Notes under the pieces: model-generated
Database searches by the model: none
What the model saw: the letters and a program-made list of their open reading frames with translations, nothing else
Told to the model about the DNA's origin: nothing
Part shown: positions 51,571-60,999 of the stretch, in pieces
Numbering within the stretch: position 1 is the first letter of the stretch
How the letters are laid out: each line of letters opens with the position of its first letter
Source of the DNA: Ignavibacteria bacterium
GTDB taxonomy: Bacteria > Bacteroidota > Ignavibacteria > SZUA-365
Assembly (NCBI GenBank): GCA_016720835.1
Contig: JADKJW010000003.1
Location: 338,650 to 402,649 of the forward strand
Reading direction: 5' to 3'
DNA: 64,000 nt
Translations under genes and position numbers: made by a program

Positions 51571-54087
51571 TCACGGCCCGACATGAATCGTGCACGGCTG
51601 CAGCACGTAGATCCAATACCCTCTGCCCGGTTCGATCTCCGCGGGATGCGCATAGCCGCTGCCGTCGAACCCGTAGAGGGAATTCGCGAGCAGCGCCGTC
51701 CCCGGTTCGGAGCGTACACTGGAGGCCGGCACGGTGTGACTCACGGACCCGATCATGACCCATCGCGGTGCGTCGGCGATGACCATCACCACGGAGTCAA
51801 GCACGGCACCGGTGAACGCGAGCGAGTCCGCCGCCATGAAGTATGTCCAGTAGCCCTCGCCGGCCCGCAATTCCGATGGGTGCTCGTAGCCGTTCACCGT
51901 AAGCCGCCATGCGTCCTGCGTCGTCAAACCGGCAACCGCGGCATCCTGAAAACTTTGCGGGCCGCGCGGCAGGCTGAACATGTTCCAGCCGGGATGGTAC
52001 ACGGTGGTGACCGGCCGTGACCAGCGGCCGATTCCTGCCGCAGCGCGTCCGGAGGATGCGTCGAAATCGCCGGCGACGAAAAGACCGGAATCCGTCTGCA
52101 CGGCACAGTACGCTGTTCCGCTCGGACCACCGCCGAGCGCAAGCCAGCCCGATCCCGTCCACTCGGAAACGCGCGATGCCGGCTGGCCGTCCGCGAGCGA
52201 ATACTCTCCACAGGCGACGATGCGTCCCGCGGCATGCATCAGGTGCTGCACGGGACCGTCCATTCCCTGTCCGAGCGGGTTCCATCCCGTGCCGTTCCAT
52301 CGCGCAACGCGCCCCGCCGCATTGCCGTCCGCAACCGTGAAATACCCCGCGGCACTGACACCGCTGTCATCGGCGAGCAACGAGACGACCGTGCTGTTCA
52401 TCCCCCCGTTCATGGCCGACCAGGACGCGCCGTTCCATTGGGCCACCCGATTGCAGGCGGCGCCTCCCGCGCTTGTGAACTCCCCGCCGGCATGCAGGAC
52501 GCCCGCGCGCGAAGCGAGGGCGAGAACACGTCCGTTCATGCCGCTGCCGAAGGCCGACCACGCGGAGCCGTTCCATCGCGCGACGCGGTTGGCGGAGCTT
52601 CCGCCGGCTATCGAGAATGCGCCTGAAGCGACGAGCATGCCGCCCAGCGTATCGATATCGTCAACCGCATTGTCCATGCCGCCGCCAAGCGCCGTCCAGG
52701 TGGATCCGTCCCACAGGGCGATGCGGTTCGCGGCGACTCCACCCGCCTGCGTGAATACGCCCCCGGCGTACAGCGCGGCCCCTCGCGCGAACAGCGCATA
52801 CACGGGGGCATTCGTGCCGGATCCCAGGGCCCGCCACCGCAACCCGTCCCAGCAGGCGATATTGGCAGCGGGGACACCGCCGGCGTGCGAGAAAAATCCA
52901 CCGACGTACAGCAGCGAATCCAGGCGGAGCATCGCATATATCGGACCATCTACTCCGTATCCTGTCGCATGCCAGCCATCCGCATCCGAGAAGCCGAGCG
53001 ATCGGACGGCGAGACCGCCGGCATGCGCGAAGCGGCCGCCGACGAGGAGTTTGGACGGCGTGCGATGGATCGCATGCACGGAACTGTCCGTGCCGCTTCC
53101 GAGAGCGGACCATGCGGCGCCGTTCCAACGCGCGACATGCCGCATCGACGCCCCTGCCGCGGTGGTGAAATCTCCCCCCGCGATCATGTCCGATCCGTCC
53201 GCGTGCAGCGCGCGGACCGTCGCATTGCATCCGCCCTGCAGCGCGACACAGCGGCCGCTGTCGTAGCGCGCCACACGCGCCGCGGCGATGCCTCCCGCCG
53301 TGGTAAAGTCGCCGCCGATGAAGAGTCCCGTCGTGGTGGAGAGCAATGCGTGCACGATGCCGTTGGTGGAGGAGGCATGCGCCAGCCATTGCGTTCCGGT
53401 CCACCGCGCGACGCGACCGGTGAATTCGCCGCCGATCAGCAGCGAGTCGCCATGAAACGCGACGGCATTGACGGCGCCGTTGGTGCCGCTGCCGCAGGCG
53501 CTCCAGGCGGCGGCGCGAAACCGCGCGATGTTGTTGACCGCGAGACCCCCGGCGATGGCGAAGTGTCCGCCCACCACGAGGCTGTCTCCGCGGAAGCACA
53601 GCGCGCGCACCTCGCCCGCGACCCCGCTTCCGAGCGGCTGCCATGCGCTGCCGTTCCACCGCGCGATGTGCGGCATCGCCGCGGCGCCGGCGTGCGTGAA
53701 CAATCCGCCGGCGTACACGTCGCCTCCGTCGACGGCGAGGGCCAGCACGGTGCTGTCGACGCCGCTTCCGAGAGCGCGCCAGCCGTAGCCGTCCCAGCGC
53801 GCGATGTTTCGTGCCGCGATTCCTCCGGCCTCGGTGAAGGCGCCGCCGATGACCACATTATTGCCGCTGCCGGCAATGGCGTGCACCACCCCGTTGGTCC
53901 CGGGGAGCGAGTACTTGTCCATCCAGCCGATATCCGCGGGTGACGAGAGCGGGAGCGCCGGCGTCGCATGTGGAAGCACATCGGACGCGCCCTGCGCCGC
54001 GGCAGTGACATGCGGCACGGCGCCAAGCGTTGCGAACAACGCGAGGATGCGCAGCGGCACAGTGCATCGGTGCTGGAAACACGGCAC
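51571..54087 (-). CDS. Secreted propeller-like repeat protein (about 14 repeats) with C-terminal GYW module
   Basis: The 838-aa exported protein has a signal peptide (VPLRILALFATLGAVPHVTA). It then has about fourteen repeats of 40-42 residues with the pattern V.AL...G..L.AGG.FT.AGG.AA..IARW.G..W..LGSG. Each repeat makes the strands of a Kelch-like propeller, so one or two propellers are likely. The C-terminal ~140 residues are not a T9SS domain but a GWNMFSLP...GYWTYF...RWVMIGS...GRGYWIYV module shared with the 58941-60758 protein. It ends the minus-strand array, 16 bp after the dockerin gene. The function is probably surface display or binding. Confidence 0.75.
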   Translation of the reverse strand: MPCFQHRCTVPLRILALFATLGAVPHVTAAAQGASDVLPHATPALPLSSPADIGWMDKYSLPGTNGVVHAIAGSGNNVVIGGAFTEAGGIAARNIARWDGYGWRALGSGVDSTVLALAVDGGDVYAGGLFTHAGAAAMPHIARWNGSAWQPLGSGVAGEVRALCFRGDSLVVGGHFAIAGGLAVNNIARFRAAAWSACGSGTNGAVNAVAFHGDSLLIGGEFTGRVARWTGTQWLAHASSTNGIVHALLSTTTGLFIGGDFTTAGGIAAARVARYDSGRCVALQGGCNATVRALHADGSDMIAGGDFTTAAGASMRHVARWNGAAWSALGSGTDSSVHAIHRTPSKLLVGGRFAHAGGLAVRSLGFSDADGWHATGYGVDGPIYAMLRLDSLLYVGGFFSHAGGVPAANIACWDGLRWRALGSGTNAPVYALFARGAALYAGGVFTQAGGVAANRIALWDGSTWTALGGGMDNAVDDIDTLGGMLVASGAFSIAGGSSANRVARWNGSAWSAFGSGMNGRVLALASRAGVLHAGGEFTSAGGAACNRVAQWNGASWSAMNGGMNSTVVSLLADDSGVSAAGYFTVADGNAAGRVARWNGTGWNPLGQGMDGPVQHLMHAAGRIVACGEYSLADGQPASRVSEWTGSGWLALGGGPSGTAYCAVQTDSGLFVAGDFDASSGRAAAGIGRWSRPVTTVYHPGWNMFSLPRGPQSFQDAAVAGLTTQDAWRLTVNGYEHPSELRAGEGYWTYFMAADSLAFTGAVLDSVVMVIADAPRWVMIGSVSHTVPASSVRSEPGTALLANSLYGFDGSGYAHPAEIEPGRGYWIYVLQPCTIHVGP

Positions 54088-54103
54088 GAGCGTGTTTTCC
54101 AGA

Positions 54104-55666
54104 TTAGCGGAGGAGGGCGACAGGACGCGTCAGCCTGCCGGATGTTCCCGACACCGAAAACCAGTACATGCCGGTTGGCAGCGCCTCGCCGGCATCGCCG
54201 CGTCCGTCCCATGCGACACGATGGCTGCCCGCGTCGAACTCCTCCGCCGCGAGCCTGCGCACGACGGCGCCCGATCCGGAATGCACGGTGATCGAGACCG
54301 CCGATCGCCGCAGCATCGCGAATTCGAGCGTGGTGGAGGTGACCGCCGGATTCGGATAGACCGATCGCAATTCCGCGACCGTCGGGAGCGGGACATCACC
54401 GATGCCGCTGGGCACTCCGTACACGATCGAGGCTTCAAGGTTCGTGATCCGGGAGTTCTGCATGTCGGCGACAACGAGCTTCTTCAAGTTGATCTGGAAC
54501 GGATTCGCGACGGGGAAGGTCATGATCGTGACGAAACGCGCGCCGGGTTCGATCGGCGCAGCCGCGTCATTGTTCATCAACAGCACGAGCACGTTCGACG
54601 CGGTGCGGTTCCATGTCGGTCCCGGATCGAAAATGGTGCGGAGCCGCATCGTGTCGGGCACCGCGGCGACATTGTTCAGTTCGAGCTGAATGCCCTTGAC
54701 GCGGACGAGGTTCGTCATGTGTACGGCCATGCCGCCGGCATGCACATAGACGACGATTTTCACGTCGGGCACCGCGCCGGGCGTGGATGCCCGGAACGAC
54801 GCGCCGCGCCGCTCCTCATCCGGCGCCGCGGAGAGCGGCGTCCCGTCGGGATATGCGCCGTCGAGAATGACCCGCTGCGTCAGCACGAGATCGCGTACGT
54901 TGATTGCGTTGTCGCCGTCGGGCCACGGCGCGATGTCGGCGCGCGCTGCCGAGGCCCCCTGCAGGACCTCCTTGCCGAGAATCACGTGGATCACTCCGAG
55001 CAGATCGTTGATGTCGACATGGTCATTCCCGTCGACGTCGCCCTTTTGCACGGTGTTCATGATCGTCACCTCCTGCGGAGGCCCGGCGCCGAGAAACGCA
55101 TCCGCGCCGCCAGGGAGAGAACCCGCCACGTCCTCGATGCTCAGGGTGGTCGACGCGGTCGCGGCGGCGATGTCGGACACGGCGTACGTGAAGCGCACGA
55201 GATCCTGATACGAACCGGCCGGGAGTGCCGCGCCGTTCAACGCGAACAGCACGATCGTGAGCGTATCGGTGGCGCCGAGATCGGGCTGCAGCGCGCCGCG
55301 CCGGATGGCGTAGCTGAAGTGCCAGGTGCCGCTGGCCGCGAGCGAATCGCCAGGCGATGCGCCCTCGAAGCGCAGGTGCCCCGCGCGGTTCACGACGCGA
55401 AACTGGAGTGCCAGAAGAGAGTCGCCCTCGAACTGCGTCAGCGCGATGCTCCCCGTCTGGCCCGAACGATGGTCGAGCACGGTCACGTGCGGCGTCGCGA
55501 AGCCCAGCGTCCCCCCCGGCGGCGGCGAGCCGGGAAGACTGCCGCCGACGGGGATCGCGGGAAGCAGCCGCGACGAGACGAGGAAGAGGAACGCGCCGCA
55601 ACGGAGGACGCTCGCAATGGAGCGCCGGCGCACGCGGGAGAATCGGACTGCGCTGTCAGCATGCAT
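54104..55666 (-). CDS. Secreted cohesin-like/dockerin protein with T9SS domain
   Basis: The 520-aa product has a signal region (RSIASVLRCGAFLFLVSS). A cohesin-like beta domain follows (VTVLDHRSGQTGSIALTQFE to LSIEDVAGSLPGG). A type I dockerin pair comes next: GDVDGNDHVDINDLLGVIH and ADIAPWPDGDNAINVRDLVL, each with an Asp-rich calcium loop. A second beta domain (VKIVVYVHAGGMAVHMTNLV) leads to a T9SS type A domain (ELRSVYPNPAVTSTTLEFAM to GRLTRPVALLR). It is close to the matching parts of the protein at 56633-58906. It starts 12 bp after the preceding gene. Confidence 0.78.
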   Translation of the reverse strand: MHADSAVRFSRVRRRSIASVLRCGAFLFLVSSRLLPAIPVGGSLPGSPPPGGTLGFATPHVTVLDHRSGQTGSIALTQFEGDSLLALQFRVVNRAGHLRFEGASPGDSLAASGTWHFSYAIRRGALQPDLGATDTLTIVLFALNGAALPAGSYQDLVRFTYAVSDIAAATASTTLSIEDVAGSLPGGADAFLGAGPPQEVTIMNTVQKGDVDGNDHVDINDLLGVIHVILGKEVLQGASAARADIAPWPDGDNAINVRDLVLTQRVILDGAYPDGTPLSAAPDEERRGASFRASTPGAVPDVKIVVYVHAGGMAVHMTNLVRVKGIQLELNNVAAVPDTMRLRTIFDPGPTWNRTASNVLVLLMNNDAAAPIEPGARFVTIMTFPVANPFQINLKKLVVADMQNSRITNLEASIVYGVPSGIGDVPLPTVAELRSVYPNPAVTSTTLEFAMLRRSAVSITVHSGSGAVVRRLAAEEFDAGSHRVAWDGRGDAGEALPTGMYWFSVSGTSGRLTRPVALLR

Positions 55667-55678
55667 GGAGAACTCCGG

Positions 55679-56518
55679 TCATCGCACGATGTGCATGCGG
55701 CGCGTGGCCGTGAATCCCGGCGTCTCGAGACGGTACACGTACACGCCGGCGGGAAGATTCGCCGCATGGAACTCCACGCGGTGCAAACCCGCGGAAAGCG
55801 TCTGCGACACGAGCGTTGCAACGCGGGCGCCCAGCAGATTATAGACGTCCACCTGCGCGAAGCGCGCCGTGGGCAGCGTGAACGAGAGTGCGGTGGAGGC
55901 GGAAAATGGATTCGGATGATTCTGTCCGAGAACAACGGAAGAAGGCGACGGAGTGCTCCCCGCATCCGACACCAGCGCGCCGGACTTGATGATGATGATG
56001 TTCTTCTGCGTTCCCATCGGAATGACGACGGACGTCGAGGTCAGCATGTCCGTCGCGGGCCAGTCGCTCCCGGCCTGCGGCTTGATCGTCCACGACGTGG
56101 CGTAGTTCTTCAGATACGCGGGCCACGTGACGGTCACGTCGCCGCTCTCCGTCAGATCGCCGTCGATTTTCACCTTGAAGGAATCCACCTGCGCGGCGCT
56201 CACGTAGCCTCTGACGTCCTTGAAGGACCCGGTGCCGAGACCGACAGGATACGTCGCAAGGCGCCCCGGGAGCGACACGAATCGCGCATCGAACGCGAAA
56301 GGCGGGGGAGGAGTCGGCGGGGCCATGGATTCGCGGAAGCCGCCAAAGGATGCGGCATCATCGATACCCACGGTGTTGCCGGGGTTCACGCCCAGGAACA
56401 GCGTGTCCACCTCCGCGCGGGCGGAGATGTACAACGGCACGACGAAGGACGACTGCGCGTGCAGCGCGGATGATGCGGCGAGAACGATCACGAGCGAGAG
56501 CAGTGCAAAACGGGTCAT
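55679..56518 (-). CDS. Small secreted protein with T9SS domain, paralogue of the N-terminus of the 56633-58906 protein
   Basis: The 279-aa product has a clean signal peptide (MTRFALLSLVIVLAASSALHAQ). A ~165-residue beta domain (PLYISARAEVDTLFLGVNPG to KNIIIIKSGALV) follows, including a FRESMAPPTPPPPFAFDARF turn. A T9SS type A domain (VVLGQNHPNPFSASTALSF to TATRRMHIVR) ends it. The beta domain closely parallels residues ~25-190 of the neighbouring larger protein. Its function is unknown; it is likely co-expressed with the array. Confidence 0.75.
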   Translation of the reverse strand: MTRFALLSLVIVLAASSALHAQSSFVVPLYISARAEVDTLFLGVNPGNTVGIDDAASFGGFRESMAPPTPPPPFAFDARFVSLPGRLATYPVGLGTGSFKDVRGYVSAAQVDSFKVKIDGDLTESGDVTVTWPAYLKNYATSWTIKPQAGSDWPATDMLTSTSVVIPMGTQKNIIIIKSGALVSDAGSTPSPSSVVLGQNHPNPFSASTALSFTLPTARFAQVDVYNLLGARVATLVSQTLSAGLHRVEFHAANLPAGVYVYRLETPGFTATRRMHIVR

Positions 56519-56579
56519 CGGAATCTCCTTTCGATAAATGGATGAGGCGGAAGCAGGGTCTTCGTTGTAACGCGCGTGC

Positions 56580-56612
56580 CTGTCCGACGCCGAAACGCCG
56601 GACAGGCCCCGC
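56580..56612. repeat. Hairpin in the gap between two array genes
   Basis: GCCTGTCCG and CGGACAGGC form a perfect 9-bp stem just after the 56633-58906 gene. No T-run follows on the minus strand, so it is not a convincing terminator. It may act as an mRNA processing or stability element. Confidence 0.35.
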
Positions 56613-56632
56613 GCGGGCTCCCCGCCGGAATC

Positions 56633-58906
56633 TTACTTGTTCAACGTCATCGTACGGGTCGCGGTGAAATCACCCGCCTGCATCCGATACATGTACATGC
56701 CCGACGACACGGCCGCGCCGTTGTTGTCGAGACCGTCCCACGCGACGCTGTGCGTGCCGGCGTTCATGGAGGCGGAGACGAGCGAGCGCACTTCGCGGCC
56801 GAGCATGTCGAGCACGGTGACGCGAATGTCGGACGCGGTCGGCACGGCGAAGCTGATCGTCGTGCCGGGGTTGAACGGGTTCGGGTAATTCGCAAGGAGC
56901 GCGAAGGCCTCGGGAGCATCGACGCCGCTCTTGCGCAGAACGATGTTCACGTTGATCTTCTGGTTCCGCGCATTCGCGACCACCACATTGCGGACATCGA
57001 GTTCGGACACCTGGCGAATCGGCAGCGTGGCCACCGCATGGGCGCCAACCGCGAATTCATCGCCGCTGTTCTGATACATCACCGAACGGAAGGAAGCGCC
57101 GTTCTGCGATCCGAACACATTGCTCATTTCGGAGATGGCGCCGCCCGTCGATACCGCGCCGGCGATGTCGAACTGCAGGCCCTTCACGATCTCGTTGCTC
57201 TCGATCGACACGGCAACGCTCTCTTTGCTCACATCGAACACCAGGCGCGCGGCGCCAGTCTTCGACATCGTCCGGCGACCGCCGCCCGTGAACGGAATCG
57301 GCGCGCCGTCGGGGTACTCGCCGGACAGAATGATCTGCTGGATCAGCGCCACGTCGCGCGCATCAAGCACGTTGTCGCCTGTCGGCCACGGCGCCACGTC
57401 GGAACGAGCGAACTCGCGGGACTGCAGCGTGATGCGACCGAGGATGTGATCGATGACCTGAAGAAGATCGAGAAGATCGACGAAGCCGTCGCCGTTCGTG
57501 TCGCCGTTGAGGCCCACGCCGCGGTCGAGAATGACCACCGTCTGCGCCGGACCCGCGACGATCTGCGAGGACTCGCCCTTCCAGGTGGAACTCACGACGT
57601 TCGCGAGCGTCATCGACGAGTACGCGGTGTCCGTGCTGACGTCGACCACGGAGTAGGTGAACTTCACGAGCGACTGCGTCGCGCTGCCCGCCGTCAACGA
57701 GTCGTTGGTGCCGAGGATCACGAGGCGGATCGTGTCGATGCTGCTCAGATCCGACGCGATGGGACCGTGGCCGATTTCATACTGGAAGATCCACTTGGAC
57801 GGATCCGCGAGACGCGCGCCGCGCGACACGCCGGTCAGACGCGTCAGCGAAGACGGACTGTGGCTGTTGATGATGCGAAGCTGCAGCGACTTGGTCGCCG
57901 TGCCGACGTGGCTGGCGAGCAGCAGCGAATCGACGTATCCTGTCGTCAGATCGTTGCGCGTCACCGTGCTCGACGCGAACACCAGATCGCCGCCCTGCGA
58001 CTGGCCGGTGCCGGTGATGGTGATGGCCGTCGGCGAACCGGAAGCGTTGTGCGCGAACTCGATCTGCTCGTTGTACCCGGCGCCCGCGGTCGGCGTGAAC
58101 CGGATTGTATAGTTCACCGCGCTGTTGGCGGCCACGGTGAAGCCCGCGGGATTCGGCGCGGTCCCGACCCAGAAGAAGGCCTGTCCGCCGAGCGTCGTGT
58201 CGACGGCCGACACCACGAGCGGATTCACGGTGCCGGTGTTCGACACGGTCAGCACGAGATCCGTCGACGAGTTGACGTTGCGCGAACCGAACGCGACCGG
58301 ATTCGGCGAGCCCATGAACGTCGGACCGGGACTCGGGGCGAAACCGCCCACCTTGATGATGTAGATGTTGTTGACGCCGGCAAAGGCGGGAATGACGAGC
58401 GACGTGTTCGCGATCATGTCGACCGGGGCGAACGCGGTGCCCGTCGCCGGCTTGATGATCCACGACGTGCCGTAGCTGCCCAGGTTGGCCGGCCAGGTGA
58501 TCGTGGCGCCGTTGTCCCACGCGTCGCCGGTAGCGTTGATCTTGAAGGTGTCGACCTGCGCGACGCCGCTGAAGGGAACGATCTGCTTGTAGACGCCGCC
58601 GCCGAGACCGGCCGGAAACGTGGTCGTGCGACCCGGATTCGTGGTGAGACGCGCGTCGAAGTCGTACGGCGCGGGCGGCGCGGGCGGCGCGAGGCTCTCT
58701 TGGAAGATGCCAAGCAGCGGGTTCGTATCGACGCCGTAGGTGTTGTCGTCGGCGGGACCGGCGCCATCGCCGTTGATGCCGATTTCGAGATTCTGTGAAT
58801 AGGTGCCCGCGGCGACTGCGATCGTCACTTTGTATGACACCTGGCTCTGGGCCGCGACGGTGAGGCCGGCCAGAAGGAGCGTGCATGCGATGATATATCG
58901 TTTCAT
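56633..58906 (-). CDS. Composite secreted protein: N-terminal beta domain, HYDIN-like, cohesin-like/dockerin and T9SS domain
   Basis: The 757-aa protein starts at ATG 58906 (MKRYIIACTLLLAGLTVAAQ). Domains in order: a ~165-residue beta domain parallel to the 55679-56518 protein, then a HYDIN/ASPM-type Ig domain (PVAFGSRNVNSSTDLVLTVS, IRFTPTAGAGYNEQIEF). A cohesin-like beta domain, a dockerin pair (GDTNGDGFVDLLDLLQVID; SDVAPWPTGDNVLDARDVAL) and a second beta domain come next. The T9SS type A domain (LLANYPNPFNPGTTISFAV to TATRTMTLNK) is last. It is effectively the sum of its two downstream neighbours plus a HYDIN domain. It lies 34 bp after the beta-helix gene. Confidence 0.8.
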   Translation of the reverse strand: MKRYIIACTLLLAGLTVAAQSQVSYKVTIAVAAGTYSQNLEIGINGDGAGPADDNTYGVDTNPLLGIFQESLAPPAPPAPYDFDARLTTNPGRTTTFPAGLGGGVYKQIVPFSGVAQVDTFKINATGDAWDNGATITWPANLGSYGTSWIIKPATGTAFAPVDMIANTSLVIPAFAGVNNIYIIKVGGFAPSPGPTFMGSPNPVAFGSRNVNSSTDLVLTVSNTGTVNPLVVSAVDTTLGGQAFFWVGTAPNPAGFTVAANSAVNYTIRFTPTAGAGYNEQIEFAHNASGSPTAITITGTGQSQGGDLVFASSTVTRNDLTTGYVDSLLLASHVGTATKSLQLRIINSHSPSSLTRLTGVSRGARLADPSKWIFQYEIGHGPIASDLSSIDTIRLVILGTNDSLTAGSATQSLVKFTYSVVDVSTDTAYSSMTLANVVSSTWKGESSQIVAGPAQTVVILDRGVGLNGDTNGDGFVDLLDLLQVIDHILGRITLQSREFARSDVAPWPTGDNVLDARDVALIQQIILSGEYPDGAPIPFTGGGRRTMSKTGAARLVFDVSKESVAVSIESNEIVKGLQFDIAGAVSTGGAISEMSNVFGSQNGASFRSVMYQNSGDEFAVGAHAVATLPIRQVSELDVRNVVVANARNQKINVNIVLRKSGVDAPEAFALLANYPNPFNPGTTISFAVPTASDIRVTVLDMLGREVRSLVSASMNAGTHSVAWDGLDNNGAAVSSGMYMYRMQAGDFTATRTMTLNK

Positions 58907-58940
58907 TGGTGTATCCGATTGAATGCGAGTGGTGTAACGA

Positions 58941-60758
58941 TTACGGAATGGTGATCGTGCAGGCGCCGTCGACAAACACCCAGTAGCCGCGTCCCGGCTC
59001 GAGCGTTGCGACGGTGGCATACCCTGCACCCTGGTAGCCGAACGGACCGGCCTGGATCGTGCCCGCACCGGACACGGTGACGGAAGAGAACGACACCGGC
59101 TTCGATTTGCAGCCGATCATCACCCAGCGTGCGCCGGTGGTCGTGTAGGTCAACGGACCGGAAATCGCGGCGCCGCTGATCGTGACCGCCTTCGGCGAAC
59201 TGAAGTAGGTCCAGTACCCGGGACCGTTCGAGAGCGTGGTGAGCACCGCGTAGGCGGAGCCGGTGAAGTTGTACACATCGCTCAGCGTACGTGTCGGGTA
59301 CAGATCGTTGACGGCAAAGGAAGTCGGCACGCGTTGCACGGAGACGAGGTTCCAGCCGGTGTTCAGGTAATGCGTGTTCTGCGGATCGAAATTCGTCCAC
59401 CCTGCCGTCCACTGCGCGTTCAACGGCTGCGCGGGATTCAATGCGCCGCGATAACTCGTGGAATCGAAGAATGTGTTGCCGCTCCAGCGGCGCGGGACGG
59501 AAAATTCCGTGCCGGCGGTGGCGAGTTCCGACGAGGCACTCGGACGCGGATCGGGATTGTTGAGATTGTTCATATCGACGAGGTCGAGCGCGCTGGGGGT
59601 GCGCGTCGCGGCGCCGCCGAGATTGTTATAGGCCGGCGTGGTGAACCAGCTCTGCACGTTTGACGCGGTGACGCCCGTGCCCGAGGCGTGCATCACGGGG
59701 AACGTCGTGCCGTCCCACGCGGCCAGGCTCGTCGTGCGGATCTGCAGCGAATCGTTCAGGAGCGCGCGGTAGGTGATGGAGTCGCGCAGCGAGAGACCTC
59801 CCGGATAGCCGAGAATGGCGGAGTTATAGAACGAAAACTGTGTGCCGCGACGGAGAACGGCGCTGTACTGGAATTTATTTCCGGGATACCATGCGAGCGA
59901 GAGGGAATCCACGCGGCGCGGTCCGAGCAGCGTCACATTCGAGAAGCGCGCGGACGTGCGGGGCGATTTGAAGCTCTGCGAGCCCTCGTTGTCGCTTTCG
60001 AATCCGTTGGTCTCTCCCGTAGGATCCCAGTTTGACACGTCCTTCATGCCAAGGAGGAACTGGCCGAAGCCGCTGTAGCCGAAATCGGTGTCGAACTCGT
60101 CGTCCGTGCCGCCGAATGCCACGAGGTACTTCGCATTCACGGTGCCGCCGAACCATTCGAAGGAATCGTCGTTCGAGTAGCTGACCTGCACGTACTCGAT
60201 CGTCGTGCCGCTGCCGACACCGCCCATGGTGAGGCCGTTCACTTCATTGTTCAGCTGAAAGCGGAAGCCGGGATACTCGATGCGCACGTAGCGGAACGTG
60301 CCCGAGTTGTCCGCCGGATTCGAGCCGCCGTAGGTGCCGGGGATGATGCCGCCTTCGATCAGCGGATTCACCTGGTTCGACGGCGCGTTGCCGAGAATGA
60401 TGACGCCGCCCCAGTCGCCGGGATTGCGCTGCCCGATCGGCTTGAGGCTGGTGAAGACGATGGGGTTCGACGACGTGCCGTTCGCGTTGATCGTCGCACC
60501 CCGCATGATGATCAGCGTCGCCGCGGTATCGCCGCGGATGATGGTGCCCGCGGGAATGGTCAGGCTGAAGGTCGAATCGACGAAATATAAACCTGTCAGG
60601 ATGTAGACGCTGTCGCTCGAAAGCGTGCGGCTCCCCGACTGATGGAACACGGTGCGGCCGCTGTTGAGGCCGGGTCCGAGTATCACCGTCGGCTGAGAGG
60701 ATGCGGTGCTGCCGGCAAGCAGGACGATGGCCGCTGCCATGGCAAGAAAATTTCTCAT
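58941..60758 (-). CDS. Secreted beta-helix-like protein with C-terminal GYW module, next to a TonB-dependent receptor
   Basis: The 605-aa product starts at ATG 60758 (MRNFLAMAAAIVLLAGSTAS; GGAGA seven bases ahead). The body has short repeated strands such as LTIPAGTIIRGDTAATLIIM, GDWGGVIILGNAP, GTFRYVRIEYPGF and EYVQVSYSNDDSFEWFGGTV, typical of right-handed beta-helix proteins found beside TonB-dependent receptors in Bacteroidota. The C-terminal ~140 residues (GWNLVSVQ...GPGYWTYF...RWVMIGCKS...GRGYWVFV) are the GYW module, not a T9SS domain. The partner receptor lies 241 bp upstream. A ligand-binding role is plausible but inferred. Confidence 0.78.
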   Translation of the reverse strand: MRNFLAMAAAIVLLAGSTASSQPTVILGPGLNSGRTVFHQSGSRTLSSDSVYILTGLYFVDSTFSLTIPAGTIIRGDTAATLIIMRGATINANGTSSNPIVFTSLKPIGQRNPGDWGGVIILGNAPSNQVNPLIEGGIIPGTYGGSNPADNSGTFRYVRIEYPGFRFQLNNEVNGLTMGGVGSGTTIEYVQVSYSNDDSFEWFGGTVNAKYLVAFGGTDDEFDTDFGYSGFGQFLLGMKDVSNWDPTGETNGFESDNEGSQSFKSPRTSARFSNVTLLGPRRVDSLSLAWYPGNKFQYSAVLRRGTQFSFYNSAILGYPGGLSLRDSITYRALLNDSLQIRTTSLAAWDGTTFPVMHASGTGVTASNVQSWFTTPAYNNLGGAATRTPSALDLVDMNNLNNPDPRPSASSELATAGTEFSVPRRWSGNTFFDSTSYRGALNPAQPLNAQWTAGWTNFDPQNTHYLNTGWNLVSVQRVPTSFAVNDLYPTRTLSDVYNFTGSAYAVLTTLSNGPGYWTYFSSPKAVTISGAAISGPLTYTTTGARWVMIGCKSKPVSFSSVTVSGAGTIQAGPFGYQGAGYATVATLEPGRGYWVFVDGACTITIP

Positions 60759-60999
60759 ACGGATCTCCACGTTAATGTTACTGGGTTCACCAAGGTTTCT
60801 GTTTGCTGCGGTTGGCTTCGAGCGCGTCAACGCTCGCACATTCACGGTTTCGGAATCGAGAGACGCCGGACGGTCTCTTCGGAGCTCTATGGGATGGGAA
60901 AGGGATAATCGAACCGCTGTCGACAACGGGATGCTGCAAATCTAGGCCCCGCGTGTGAGGCCTTGATGCGGCGGACGTGTGATTTCGATGCGCGCCTGT

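Noticed and set aside
56519..56632. Intrinsic terminator inside the minus-strand surface array
   Set aside because: The 9-bp hairpin lacks a T-run on the minus strand.
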